DNA of 6,319 nt from Alphaproteobacteria bacterium UBA7488 (GCA_002477185.1 DLOI01000005.1:1-6319); one strand, 5' to 3'; shown: positions 1 through 5,239, counted from the stretch's first letter. Notes: generated from the letters alone by a model not told the origin. A program made the numbers and translations.

Positions 1-77
1 CGGGTGCCATTAATGCGGAAGTGGCCGACCGCTTGTTGCAATTTTTCAAAAAAGCGCAACGGTTTAAAAATAAATAA
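1..77 (+). CDS. 3' end of an unidentified protein (partial)
   Basis: An open frame enters from the left edge; the first complete codon is at base 3 and it stops with TAA at 75-77. Only 24 residues are visible, ending FFKKAQRFKNK. They look like an amphipathic, lysine-rich C-terminal helix. Codon choice (TTG leucine, GCG and GCC alanine, AAA lysine) matches the other genes here, which supports a real gene end rather than chance. The family cannot be identified from so short a tail. It converges on the ASCH gene. Confidence 0.55.
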   Translation, partial: GAINAEVADRLLQFFKKAQRFKNK

Positions 78-97
78 GACGCGGCATTTAAACGAAT

Positions 98-134
98 GGC
101 TTTTCATTTTCAAGGGCTTAAAAATGAGCAAGCC
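98..134 (+). terminator. possible weak terminator hairpin after the partial gene
   Basis: GGCTT (98-102) and CATTTT (105-110) can pair with AAAATG (121-126) and AAGCC (130-134), leaving a small internal loop and a 10-base apical loop. There is no immediate T run; the nearest is CGCTTTT about 7 bases downstream. The place between convergent genes is right for a terminator, but the missing T tract makes this tentative. The rest of 135-262 shows no gene or clear signal. Confidence 0.25.
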
Positions 135-262
135 TCAAGCGCTTTTATGGTAACGGATTATCCCTGCAAAAACCGACGGCACATCAGTTTTTCCCCTACA
201 CCTTTACGGCAGCAGGCCTTTTCCGGTAAAACCGTCGTTATATAAGCAAGGCTCAAAGTTTT

Positions 263-622
263 TTACACGCCTTTTGGATAACCGGCACTTAGCACTTTTA
301 TTTCAATGCCGACAACGCCGTATTTTTTTTGCGCCGACGGCGTATAAAATTCTTCCAAAACACTGAGCAATTCTTCTTTTGCATCAAATCCGCCCTGGCG
401 CGGGGTAATGCATTTTGTGCATAATGTTTCAAAATCGGGCGCAGTATGTAAAGCAACCACTTCGGCCATAAAATGGTCATTTTTATCCGACCCGTTTGTA
501 AATTCGATTTTGTCGCCTACCTTTATTTGACGGCGTTTGTCATCATTTAAACGCAGTTCAACAGTCTTTTTACCAGATTTTAATAAATTATAATATTTTT
601 CTTGAACACGCATGAAATGCAT
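263..622 (-). CDS. ASCH domain-containing protein
   Basis: This is a 119-residue protein that is essentially one ASCH domain, the PUA-like beta-barrel fold proposed to bind RNA or nucleotides. Visible hallmarks are the N-terminal KYYNLLKSGKKTVELRL stretch (residues 9-25) with the conserved GxKxxExR pattern, the turn with VGD at 35-37 followed by KIEF, and a C-terminal YGVVGIEIKVL strand. Length suits stand-alone bacterial ASCH proteins. The family includes E. coli YqfB, an N4-acetylcytidine amidohydrolase, but similarity here is at domain level and the substrate is unknown. The first ATG is preferred over the one three codons later because AGGGGAG lies 8 bases upstream of it. It is divergent from cutA and probably cytoplasmic, with no signal peptide. 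Confidence 0.85.
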   Translation of the reverse strand: MHFMRVQEKYYNLLKSGKKTVELRLNDDKRRQIKVGDKIEFTNGSDKNDHFMAEVVALHTAPDFETLCTKCITPRQGGFDAKEELLSVLEEFYTPSAQKKYGVVGIEIKVLSAGYPKGV

Positions 623-623
623 C

Positions 624-652
624 TTGTTATTCTCCCCTATTTATTTTATATT
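624..652 (+). promoter_or_regulatory. candidate sigma70-like promoter for cutA
   Basis: TTGTTA (624-629), 17-base spacer, TATATT (647-652), with a start near 659 and a leader of about 40 nt. An alternative, TTGAGT (651-656) with 17 bases to CATAAA (674-679), would start almost on top of the AGGGGG ribosome site and is less attractive. Confidence 0.4.
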
Positions 653-655
653 GAG

Positions 656-684
656 TTTATATCGTGTTTATTTCATAAAAGCAA
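656..684 (-). promoter_or_regulatory. sigma70-like promoter for the ASCH gene
   Basis: Read on the minus strand: TTGCTT (679-684), 17-base spacer, TATAAA (656-661). The -10 is one base off consensus; the -35 keeps only TTG. The start would be near 649, giving a leader of about 27 nt that includes the ribosome site. Confidence 0.45.
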
Positions 685-698
685 GGGGGCTATAACAC

Positions 699-1013
699 AT
701 GGAATATGTCATCATATCAACAACGATTGACACCGAAAAGGCAGCCAAAAAATTGGCGGCCGATATTGTCAAGCACAAACTGGGCGCTTGCGTACATATT
801 CAAGGTGTGACCAGCATTTACACGTGGAACGATAAAATGTATGAAGAATCCGAATATGAACTCAACATAAAAACAACCGCCAAATTGTCGCGCAAATGCC
901 AAGATTTTATTGCGTCGGTTCACACTTATGATTTGCCTGAAATTATTGAAACGCCCATCACAAGCGGCAGCGCCGATTATTTGCGCTGGATTAAAGACAA
1001 TACGGCATCGTAA
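699..1013 (+). CDS. cutA: CutA1-type divalent cation tolerance protein
   Basis: A complete 104-residue CutA1 homologue, the normal length. The family forms compact trimers with a ferredoxin-like fold related to PII proteins. It is linked to tolerance of copper and other divalent cations in E. coli, although its molecular job is still debated. Signature stretches are all present: GACVHI (29-34), the SIYTW strand (39-43), EESEYELNIKT (49-59), and the C-terminal HTYDLPEIIETPI (75-87) followed by GSADYLRWI (90-98). The ATG follows AGGGGG (684-689) by 9 bases. It is cytoplasmic with no signal peptide. A permease gene starts 65 bases downstream with no obvious terminator between, so co-transcription is possible. 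Confidence 0.95.
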   Translation: MEYVIISTTIDTEKAAKKLAADIVKHKLGACVHIQGVTSIYTWNDKMYEESEYELNIKTTAKLSRKCQDFIASVHTYDLPEIIETPITSGSADYLRWIKDNTAS

Positions 1014-1078
1014 CAGTGTATTAAAATGAAACCTTTCACAAAAGCCTATTTTAAATCGTCATAAAAAAAGGGGGAAAT

Positions 1079-1933
1079 ATGACACCATTTATGTTACTCA
1101 TCGGATGTATCATCACGTTGTTGATGTTGGCAAGGCCGTTTTTATATAAACCCATTGCCGTTTATTTCCCCGCCGAATTATCGTCGGCATTTACAAGCAT
1201 TTGGGTTTTGTTCGGCGTCATTGTCACATTGCCGTTTTTTTATGACTCATTAAACCCGCATGTTTTAATCAATCATCCTATTGCCCTATGCGTTACGGCT
1301 GTTAAAGGTATCGTACTTTGGCTGCTTATCAAATACCAACAAGTTTTAAACAAAGTCAGTACATCGTCCAGCGTTTTTTATGCCTTTATCGCAATGGCGT
1401 TCGGCACGCTTTTAATGAATTTGTTTTTCGGCGAAAATTTATCGCCCATCCACTTAAGCGTGATTATCGCATTGGGCGTTTTGGGATTTGTCTTTATGTT
1501 CAAAGGCGATTTAAAACGCTTGTCAAAAAAGGACAAATTGATTTTCGCCGTGCTGGTTTGTTTAATGACCTATGCAATTGTTGCCGACCATGTTTCAATC
1601 AATGCATTCGGTTGGTATCCGCATTTGGTTATTTCAACACTTGTTATGTTAATTTGTTCCATCATCTATGGCATCAGCAAAACAGATTTGAAAAACATTT
1701 TAACAAACCCGAAAGTCATCGTTGCGGGGTTCGTTTACACCTTTGGCGAATTCGTCATTACATTTGCAAACGTCAATATTATGCCGGTCAGTTTCGTATC
1801 ACTGTTTAACCGCTTGTCGGCGCCGTTGGCGATGATTATTTCGGCAAAAATTTACCATGAACAAACGGTTAAAAACCAAGCGTTGTTCGGCTTATTGGCG
1901 TTCGGTTTATCGTTAATTATCATATTCACTTAA
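1079..1933 (+). CDS. DMT/EamA-like integral membrane transporter
   Basis: A 284-residue, very hydrophobic protein with about ten predicted membrane segments in two similar halves, the drug/metabolite transporter layout. The first half ends near NLFFGENLS (114-122) and the second near AKIYHEQTVKNQALFGLLAF (256-275). Both halves carry the acidic residue (E119, E261) followed by a further hydrophobic helix, as in EamA repeats. The substrate cannot be read from sequence; relatives export amino acids, metabolites or drugs. It is more divergent than the second transporter at 5197-6111 and lacks that protein's LEPV motif. The ATG follows AGGGGG (1069-1074) by 4 bases. The next gene starts 16 bases after its stop, so the two are probably co-transcribed. 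Confidence 0.75.
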   Translation: MTPFMLLIGCIITLLMLARPFLYKPIAVYFPAELSSAFTSIWVLFGVIVTLPFFYDSLNPHVLINHPIALCVTAVKGIVLWLLIKYQQVLNKVSTSSSVFYAFIAMAFGTLLMNLFFGENLSPIHLSVIIALGVLGFVFMFKGDLKRLSKKDKLIFAVLVCLMTYAIVADHVSINAFGWYPHLVISTLVMLICSIIYGISKTDLKNILTNPKVIVAGFVYTFGEFVITFANVNIMPVSFVSLFNRLSAPLAMIISAKIYHEQTVKNQALFGLLAFGLSLIIIFT

Positions 1934-1939
1934 AAAAAT

Positions 1940-1943
1940 GGAG
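1940..1943 (+). promoter_or_regulatory. ribosome binding site that fixes the L,D-transpeptidase start
   Basis: GGAG lies 6 bases before the ATG at 1950 and overlaps the earlier in-frame ATG at 1938, so the earlier ATG is very unlikely to be the start. Beginning at 1950 also places a clean signal peptide at the N-terminus. Confidence 0.7.
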
Positions 1944-1949
1944 TACAAA

Positions 1950-2462
1950 ATGCGTTTAATCCCCCTTTTCCTTTTAATGTTTATTCCGGCCCTTATCATG
2001 GCGGCACCGTTTGAAACAATCGCTCAAAATACACCTGCGATTGACAAAATCCTGATTCATAAAAGTGCGCGCAAAATGTATTTATCGTCAGGCGATAAAA
2101 TTGCCAAAGAGTACGATATTGCGTTGGGCTTTGAACCGTTGGGTGCAAAAGAAGAACAAGGCGACGGCAAAACGCCCGAAGGCCTTTACAAAATTTCCGG
2201 CCGCAATGCCAAAAGCCGGTATCACAAATCGTTGCGCGTCAATTATCCGGCGCAAAAAGACCTTGAAAACGCGCGCGCAAAAGGTATCAAAGACCCGGGC
2301 GGCGACATTATGATTCATGGACTCCCGAACGGCATGGGCGCTATCGGACGCGCGCACCTGCTCAAAGATTGGACGCTTGGGTGCATTGCCGTGACATCCG
2401 ATGAAATTGATGAAATTTGGGATTTGGTTCCAATCGGCACAACGGTTGAAATCCGCCCGTAA
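1950..2462 (+). CDS. secreted L,D-transpeptidase (YkuD domain)
   Basis: A 170-residue exported protein. Residues 1-18 or 1-19 form a signal peptide (MRLIPLFLLMFIPALIMAA). The YkuD domain fills the rest: DKILIHKSARKMYL (32-45), the GDGKTPEG loop (71-78), MIHGLP with catalytic-type H123, and WTLGCIAVTSDEIDEIW (141-157) with nucleophile C145. Such enzymes act in the periplasm on peptidoglycan, making 3-3 cross-links or attaching proteins; which activity applies here is not visible. The usual S/T-H-G-C motif reads TLGC, so the second histidine is absent, and the H-to-C gap is 22 residues. A DWTxGC form occurs in a known YkuD subgroup, so I do not read it as inactivation. It lies 16 bases downstream of the permease and is probably co-transcribed with it. 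Confidence 0.9.
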   Translation: MRLIPLFLLMFIPALIMAAPFETIAQNTPAIDKILIHKSARKMYLSSGDKIAKEYDIALGFEPLGAKEEQGDGKTPEGLYKISGRNAKSRYHKSLRVNYPAQKDLENARAKGIKDPGGDIMIHGLPNGMGAIGRAHLLKDWTLGCIAVTSDEIDEIWDLVPIGTTVEIRP

Positions 2463-2524
2463 TTTTATTTATGATATCTGAGCGTTTTTCATTTTTCCCG
2501 ATGTCGGTTTTCCACGATGTTGAG

Positions 2525-2545
2525 TGAAAAAAGGCACTTTTTTCA
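2525..2545 (+). terminator. candidate terminator after the L,D-transpeptidase gene
   Basis: TGAAAAAA (2525-2532) and TTTTTTCA (2538-2545) form a perfect 8-bp inverted repeat around the 5-base loop GGCAC. Alternatively AGTG/CACT forms a short stem followed directly by six T. Both are weak by GC content, but no better terminator lies downstream of the gene. It sits 62 bases past the stop codon. Confidence 0.35.
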
Positions 2546-2567
2546 GAAGTATAAGTGATGCGAAAAC

Positions 2568-2600
2568 AGTCACAAAAAAGTCATACAAAAGTCTTTTTTT
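2568..2600 (+). repeat. three 11-bp direct repeats (AGTC-anchored) upstream of a promoter
   Basis: Three head-to-tail 11-base units start at 2568, 2579 and 2590. Each begins AGTC and continues as an A- or T-rich tract: AGTCACAAAAA, AGTCATACAAA, AGTCTTTTTTT. Spacing is exactly one helical turn and the array ends 3 bases before the -35 box of the lipoprotein gene. Eleven-base direct repeats next to a promoter are how OmpR/PhoB-family response regulators usually bind, so this is a plausible activator site. Phased A-tracts acting as a bent UP-type element are an alternative. Confidence 0.4.
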
Positions 2601-2603
2601 TAT

Positions 2604-2632
2604 TTGATTTTTAGCAGCACATACGATATTAT
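2604..2632 (+). promoter_or_regulatory. sigma70-like promoter for the small lipoprotein gene
   Basis: TTGATT (2604-2609), 17-base spacer, TATTAT (2627-2632). The start would be near 2639, leaving a leader of about 56 nt with AAGGAGAT at 2681-2688. The upstream flank is strongly A/T-rich. Confidence 0.65.
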
Positions 2633-2694
2633 GGTCAAGAGCCCATGAGAGTACTTGTGGATAAATTCAAAACCACTTTTAAGGAGATATAAAA

Positions 2695-2847
2695 ATGAAA
2701 AAATTTGCTTTGATTGCCGCTTTGATGTTGACACTTGCCGCTTGCACAGGTACACGTGGCACAATCGGCGGCCAAAAAGTTTGCACAAACGATTACTTGC
2801 TCGGCGTTTTGTCCATCAGCGAAATCGTTGCACCTTGTGGCAAATAA
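2695..2847 (+). CDS. 50-residue lipoprotein, function unknown
   Basis: A complete small gene whose ATG follows a strong AAGGAG site (GGAG 8 bases upstream) and which has its own promoter and terminator. The product begins MKKFALIAALMLTLAAC, a textbook lipoprotein signal with lipobox LAAC, so cleavage before C17 would give a 34-residue lipid-anchored peptide. Residue 18 is Thr rather than Asp, which favours outer-membrane sorting if Lol rules of enterobacteria apply. Two more cysteines, C30 and C48, could form a disulfide. The segment KVCTNDYLLGVLSI faintly resembles the core of TRL-like small lipoproteins, but it is too short for me to claim membership. Entericidin-type peptides do not match. 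Confidence 0.8.
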   Translation: MKKFALIAALMLTLAACTGTRGTIGGQKVCTNDYLLGVLSISEIVAPCGK

Positions 2848-2866
2848 GCTGATTAAAAAAAGCTAT

Positions 2867-2901
2867 AAAATTCCTCTTGAAATGCAAGGGGAATTTTTTT
2901 T
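2867..2901 (+). terminator. strong intrinsic terminator of the lipoprotein gene
   Basis: AAAATTCCTCTTG (2867-2879) pairs with CAAGGGGAATTTT (2885-2897) in a 13-bp stem with one G-U pair and the loop AAATG. A run of eight T covers 2894-2901. It begins 19 bases after the stop codon. The A run on the 5' side means it could also work, less efficiently, on the other strand. Confidence 0.9.
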
Positions 2902-2903
2902 AT

Positions 2904-2936
2904 ACTGATATCAGTTTTTTAAAGAAATATTATAAT
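2904..2936 (+). promoter_or_regulatory. palindrome and -10 box upstream of the kinase gene
   Basis: ACTGATATCAGT (2904-2915) is a perfect 12-bp palindrome. A consensus TATAAT lies at 2931-2936, which puts the palindrome over the expected -35 region where no good -35 hexamer is seen. That layout fits an operator, or an activator site replacing the -35. The predicted start near 2943 would leave a leader of only about 10 nt. Confidence 0.4.
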
Positions 2937-2952
2937 TCCTGATAAGGAAACC

Positions 2953-3453
2953 ATGCCAAAATTAATACTTATACGCGGTAATTCGGGCAGCGGCAAAACA
3001 ACGCTTGCAAAAACTTTGCAACACAAATTCGGGCATGGCACCTTGCTTATCAGCCAAGACGTGGTTCGCCGCGAAATGTTGTATGTTAAGGACGGCCCCG
3101 ACACACGGGCTATCGGGTTGTTGCAAAATTTATTATCCTATGGATATCACAATTGTGAAACCGTTATTATGGAAGGAATATTAAGAGCATCTTGGTACAA
3201 ACCGCTGTTTGAATCTGCCCTAGAAAAATTCGGCAAAAACATATTTGCCTATTATTATGATTTGCCGTTTGTTGAAACACTTAAACGGCATCAAAGCAAA
3301 CCCAATAAGAATGAGTTCGGCGAAGAACTGATGCGCACTTGGTGGCGGGAAAAAGACACCATCGGTTTTATAAAAGAAACAATGCTGAGTGCCGAAATAA
3401 CTTTGCAACAAGCCACCGATATTATATATGCCGACGCCACCAAAACGCCGTAG
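2953..3453 (+). CDS. P-loop kinase / AAA-type ATP-binding protein
   Basis: A 166-residue cytoplasmic protein of the small P-loop kinase type. Walker A is GNSGSGKT (9-16). QDVVRRE (35-41) supplies D36, a likely phosphoryl-acceptor contact or base. VIMEGIL (71-77) is the Walker B-like strand. YYYDLPFVETLKRH (100-113) with R112, then EFGEELMRTWW (121-131) with R128, fit the arginine-bearing lid region. This arrangement matches a broad family of 165-190 residue proteins annotated as kinase, distantly related to zeta-toxin and chloramphenicol phosphotransferase folds. The substrate is unknown. No antitoxin-like gene is adjacent: the upstream neighbour is a lipoprotein behind its own terminator. 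The start is supported by AAGGA 4 bases before the ATG. Confidence 0.85.
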   Translation: MPKLILIRGNSGSGKTTLAKTLQHKFGHGTLLISQDVVRREMLYVKDGPDTRAIGLLQNLLSYGYHNCETVIMEGILRASWYKPLFESALEKFGKNIFAYYYDLPFVETLKRHQSKPNKNEFGEELMRTWWREKDTIGFIKETMLSAEITLQQATDIIYADATKTP

Positions 3454-3507
3454 ATTTTTAACGCTTTTCATCAAGCAAAAATTATGATAGACTATGGGGG
3501 TATTATA

Positions 3508-3513
3508 AAGGAG
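3508..3513 (+). promoter_or_regulatory. ribosome binding site that fixes the start of the secreted protein
   Basis: AAGGAG ends 2 bases before the in-frame ATG at 3516 but 8 bases before the ATG at 3522. Normal spacing therefore selects 3522, which removes two residues and gives the signal peptide a lysine-rich N-terminus. Confidence 0.7.
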
Positions 3514-3521
3514 CAATGCCG

Positions 3522-4133
3522 ATGAAAAGTAAAACGTTAAAGGCTTTCGCAACCGCCACTGCCGTTTTGGGTGCATCGCACGTTATAGTTCAGGCCGAAG
3601 ATAAAACAACGCCCCTTGAACAAATCGAAAATCCGTTTAAAGATTTAAGCGATGATGCCGCCTTGATGAAACGGGCAATAGAGACAATAATGGAACAAAA
3701 TTTTCCCGAACTTTGGAATGAGCGAAATGGCGGCGATATTGCCATGTATAACACGATAACAACATTTGAAGAAGTGCAAGCCAAAAGCCGACACAATACA
3801 ACATGGGAAAAAGAAGACATTTGCGCTTTGTTCCATTTAACTCCCACACAGCGGTTGGCATTTTTTAAACAACTTGACCACGAACAAAAACAAATCCCTT
3901 TGGTAAATGATGATGCCGTTTTGTTAGCTGACGGAATGACTCGTGAGCAAATAAAAGAATTTCGCCGCATAAATACGCGCCAAGATTCATACAGGTTTGC
4001 CGATATCGGCGCTTTAATCGATTCGGTATTGGAAGCTTATTTAACGCCAGACCCTTTATATGCAAACAAACCCGAAAAAGTGATAAAAAACGCGCCGGTT
4101 ATGAAAAAACCGCAACGATTCCGTGACGGATAG
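3522..4133 (+). CDS. putative exported protein of unknown function
   Basis: I do not recognise this 203-residue protein. Residues 1-25 look like a Sec signal peptide: basic MKSKTLK, a hydrophobic stretch to about 22, and a VQA cleavage site before E26. The mature part of about 178 residues is highly charged and appears mostly helical, with no transmembrane segment, no repeat and a single cysteine (C101). The ALFHLTPTQRLAFFKQLD stretch (102-119) and MTREQIKEFRRI (139-150) look like amphipathic helices. The tail after about 175 is proline- and lysine-rich, suggesting disorder. It lies 68 bases after the kinase stop and converges on the CsoR-like gene. A periplasmic location is the only safe inference. 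Confidence 0.75.
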   Translation: MKSKTLKAFATATAVLGASHVIVQAEDKTTPLEQIENPFKDLSDDAALMKRAIETIMEQNFPELWNERNGGDIAMYNTITTFEEVQAKSRHNTTWEKEDICALFHLTPTQRLAFFKQLDHEQKQIPLVNDDAVLLADGMTREQIKEFRRINTRQDSYRFADIGALIDSVLEAYLTPDPLYANKPEKVIKNAPVMKKPQRFRDG

Positions 4134-4215
4134 CGGTGAAAATTTTATCATGTAAAAAGGGAATAAAGTGATAAAGGGCACAAATCCCAAAAAGGCAGAA
4201 CGGATAAAAAAAGGC

Positions 4216-4248
4216 AAATTAAAAGGGCGCCCCTACAAGCACCCCTTT
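4216..4248 (-). terminator. terminator of the CsoR-like gene, possibly shared by the convergent gene
   Basis: On the minus strand AAAGGG, a bulged G and TGC pair with GCGCCCTTT across an 8-base loop, followed by TTTTAATTT. One pair is U-G on the minus strand but an A-C mismatch on the plus strand, so the hairpin is better in the minus direction. It lies about 30 bases beyond the regulator's stop and between two convergent genes. Confidence 0.5.
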
Positions 4249-4276
4249 CCCATTTATTTAAATATTTTAACGGCCC

Positions 4277-4549
4277 TTATTCGTAAAACCTGTCGAACAA
4301 TTTTTTTAAATCCTCAATCGCTCCGTCGGGGGCATTGTCGTCGGCACGTGATTGAACGGCCAAATACAGATGTTTTTTCATCATATTTGTTTCTACGGCA
4401 CGTACAGCTGAACGTATAGCTTTGAGCTGAATAATAATATCCGGTGTTGCGCGATGTTCTTCTATCATTTTTTTTACGCCCGAGATTTGACCGGCAATGC
4501 GGTTGAGGCGCGGTAAATTTTCAATATGATCCGTTTTGTTAATATCCAT
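4277..4549 (-). CDS. CsoR/FrmR-family transcriptional regulator lacking metal-site cysteines
   Basis: A 90-residue all-helical regulator of the CsoR/RcnR/FrmR/CstR family (DUF156). It shows the family pattern LPRLNRIAGQISGVKKMIEE (12-31), PDIIIQLKAIRSAVRAVE (36-53) and KKHLYLAV (58-65). Family members form tetramers that repress efflux or detoxification genes by binding G/C-tract operators. The almost invariant Cys near position 35 is Thr (T35, ACA codon), and the second CsoR cysteine four residues after the conserved His is Ala (A64, GCC codon). H60 remains. The protein has no cysteine at all, so copper-type or persulfide sensing as in CsoR or CstR is unlikely and the signal is unknown. AGGG stands 7 bases before the ATG. 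No efflux ATPase or chaperone gene is adjacent. Confidence 0.85.
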   Translation of the reverse strand: MDINKTDHIENLPRLNRIAGQISGVKKMIEEHRATPDIIIQLKAIRSAVRAVETNMMKKHLYLAVQSRADDNAPDGAIEDLKKLFDRFYE

Positions 4550-4726
4550 ATTTTGACCCTTTCTTAAAAGTCGTTAACTTATACATTAACCGTTTACACA
4601 TTTATGCGCAGTTACGGCACATCTTTGCATAAAGGATTTACATATCTGTTTTTCCGGTGCTTGGAGCAAAATTTACTGCCTGAGCGCAACTGCCCGAAGG
4701 GCACATATAAACATATGCTTTTCCTT
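4550..4726 (-). ncRNA. predicted structured 5' leader of the CsoR-like gene
   Basis: If the promoter at 4733-4762 is used, about 177 nt precede the regulator's ATG. On the minus strand AAAGGA at the 5' end can pair with TCCTTT at 4631-4636, and GCATAT with ATATG further in. They enclose a TGCCC-TTC-GGGCA hairpin (4691-4703) and a TGCT-CCA-AGCA hairpin (4658-4668). Two very short frames lie inside: 13 codons at 4673-4714, with AAGGA 7 bases upstream, and 22 codons at 4638-4706. I could not match the pattern to a known riboswitch. It could be a cis-regulatory leader, a separate small RNA or an unstructured UTR. Confidence 0.35.
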
Positions 4727-4732
4727 TATGGA

Positions 4733-4762
4733 TTTATAACATACAAATGTAAAATATGTCAA
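4733..4762 (-). promoter_or_regulatory. strong sigma70-like promoter with extended -10
   Basis: On the minus strand: consensus TTGACA (4757-4762), 18-base spacer, TATAAA (4733-4738) preceded by the TGT extended -10 element. It is the best promoter in the window. The predicted start is near 4726. It points at the CsoR-like gene, whose ATG is about 177 bases downstream. Confidence 0.7.
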
Positions 4763-5165
4763 TATAATTAAATAGATAGTCCAAAGCATACGGATGCATC
4801 GAAGTGGTATTTTTCGCTAAGTCGGCATATTTAAAAGACTTATAGGCAATTGATTTTTAAAAAAAATTTTTTTATAGGCATTTATCTGCGGCTTTTAAGG
4901 TGTATTTTTCACACGGGAATGAAAAAAATTTTTAATTTCAACATATTAAAGTATGCCAAAAATTAACAAAAACGAATCAAAAACCGCCCGAAAACATATT
5001 TAAAGGCTCAACAAGAATATTTGGCTATTGTCAAACATACGGTTTTGCCATCAGCTGCAAAATCTTTCACTTGGCAATGTTAAATGATAAGCGCAAATTT
5101 TATCTTTGTGTCATGTGTGTGCATACTATGTCTTATTTTTTAAACATACTGCGATTTTGTTATGT
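4763..5165. other. A+T-rich intergenic stretch with no gene seen
   Basis: About 400 bases between the leader promoter and the EamA gene. Only very short frames occur on either strand, none with a convincing ribosome site. Minor structures: a 9-base direct repeat TTATAGGCA at 4840-4848 and 4872-4880; an A-run/T-run palindrome around 4859-4873; and TTGCCA (5045-5050) facing TGGCAA (5072-5077). No tRNA-like cloverleaf sequence and no known RNA motif was recognised. Confidence 0.5.
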
Positions 5166-5239
5166 ACCCGCTTTCAAATACAGTTCAAAAACGCCGTTAT
5201 ACGTTGCGAATGCTTGTTGACGTGATTTTGAAAGCGGGT
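5166..5239. repeat. 13-bp perfect inverted repeat spanning the EamA stop codon
   Basis: ACCCGCTTTCAAA (5166-5178) and TTTGAAAGCGGGT (5227-5239) are exact reverse complements separated by 48 bases. One arm codes for Lys-Pro-Ala-Phe-Lys near the C-terminus of the EamA protein; the other lies beyond its stop. There is no T run after the distal arm, so it is not a standard terminator. It could form a 3' protective stem in the mRNA. Confidence 0.6.

Noticed and set aside
1318..1809. 163-codon plus-strand frame inside the permease gene
   Set aside because: Out-of-frame shadow of the membrane protein; rich in Cys, Arg and His with no recognisable domain.
2655..2852. 65-codon frame overlapping the small lipoprotein
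   Set aside because: It has a GTG start without a ribosome site, reads the lipoprotein gene in another frame, and gives an Arg/Cys/Trp-rich product typical of a shadow.
2953..3453. Zeta-like toxin of a toxin-antitoxin pair
   Set aside because: The P-loop kinase fold is shared, but no antitoxin-sized cytoplasmic gene is next to it; the small upstream gene codes for a lipoprotein and is closed off by a strong terminator.
4168..4419. Plus-strand 83-codon frame with a GTG start between the secreted protein and the regulator
   Set aside because: Most of it is antisense to the well-supported CsoR-like gene, it runs through the terminator hairpin, and its composition is unlike a real protein.
4574..4589. 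Possible CtrA-type site (TTAA...TTAA) before the CsoR-like gene
   Set aside because: The gap between the TTAA halves is 8 bases rather than the required 7, and such pairs are common in A+T-rich DNA.
4628..4730. Small SRP RNA, 6S RNA or a known riboswitch in the leader
   Set aside because: The conserved SRP apical sequence, the 6S bubble pattern and the TPP, cobalamin, SAM, SAH, glycine or fluoride cores that I know are absent. It is kept only as an unclassified leader.
4840..4880. TTATAGGCA direct repeat as a mobile-element target duplication
   Set aside because: Only about 23 bases lie between the copies, with no transposase or terminal inverted repeats.
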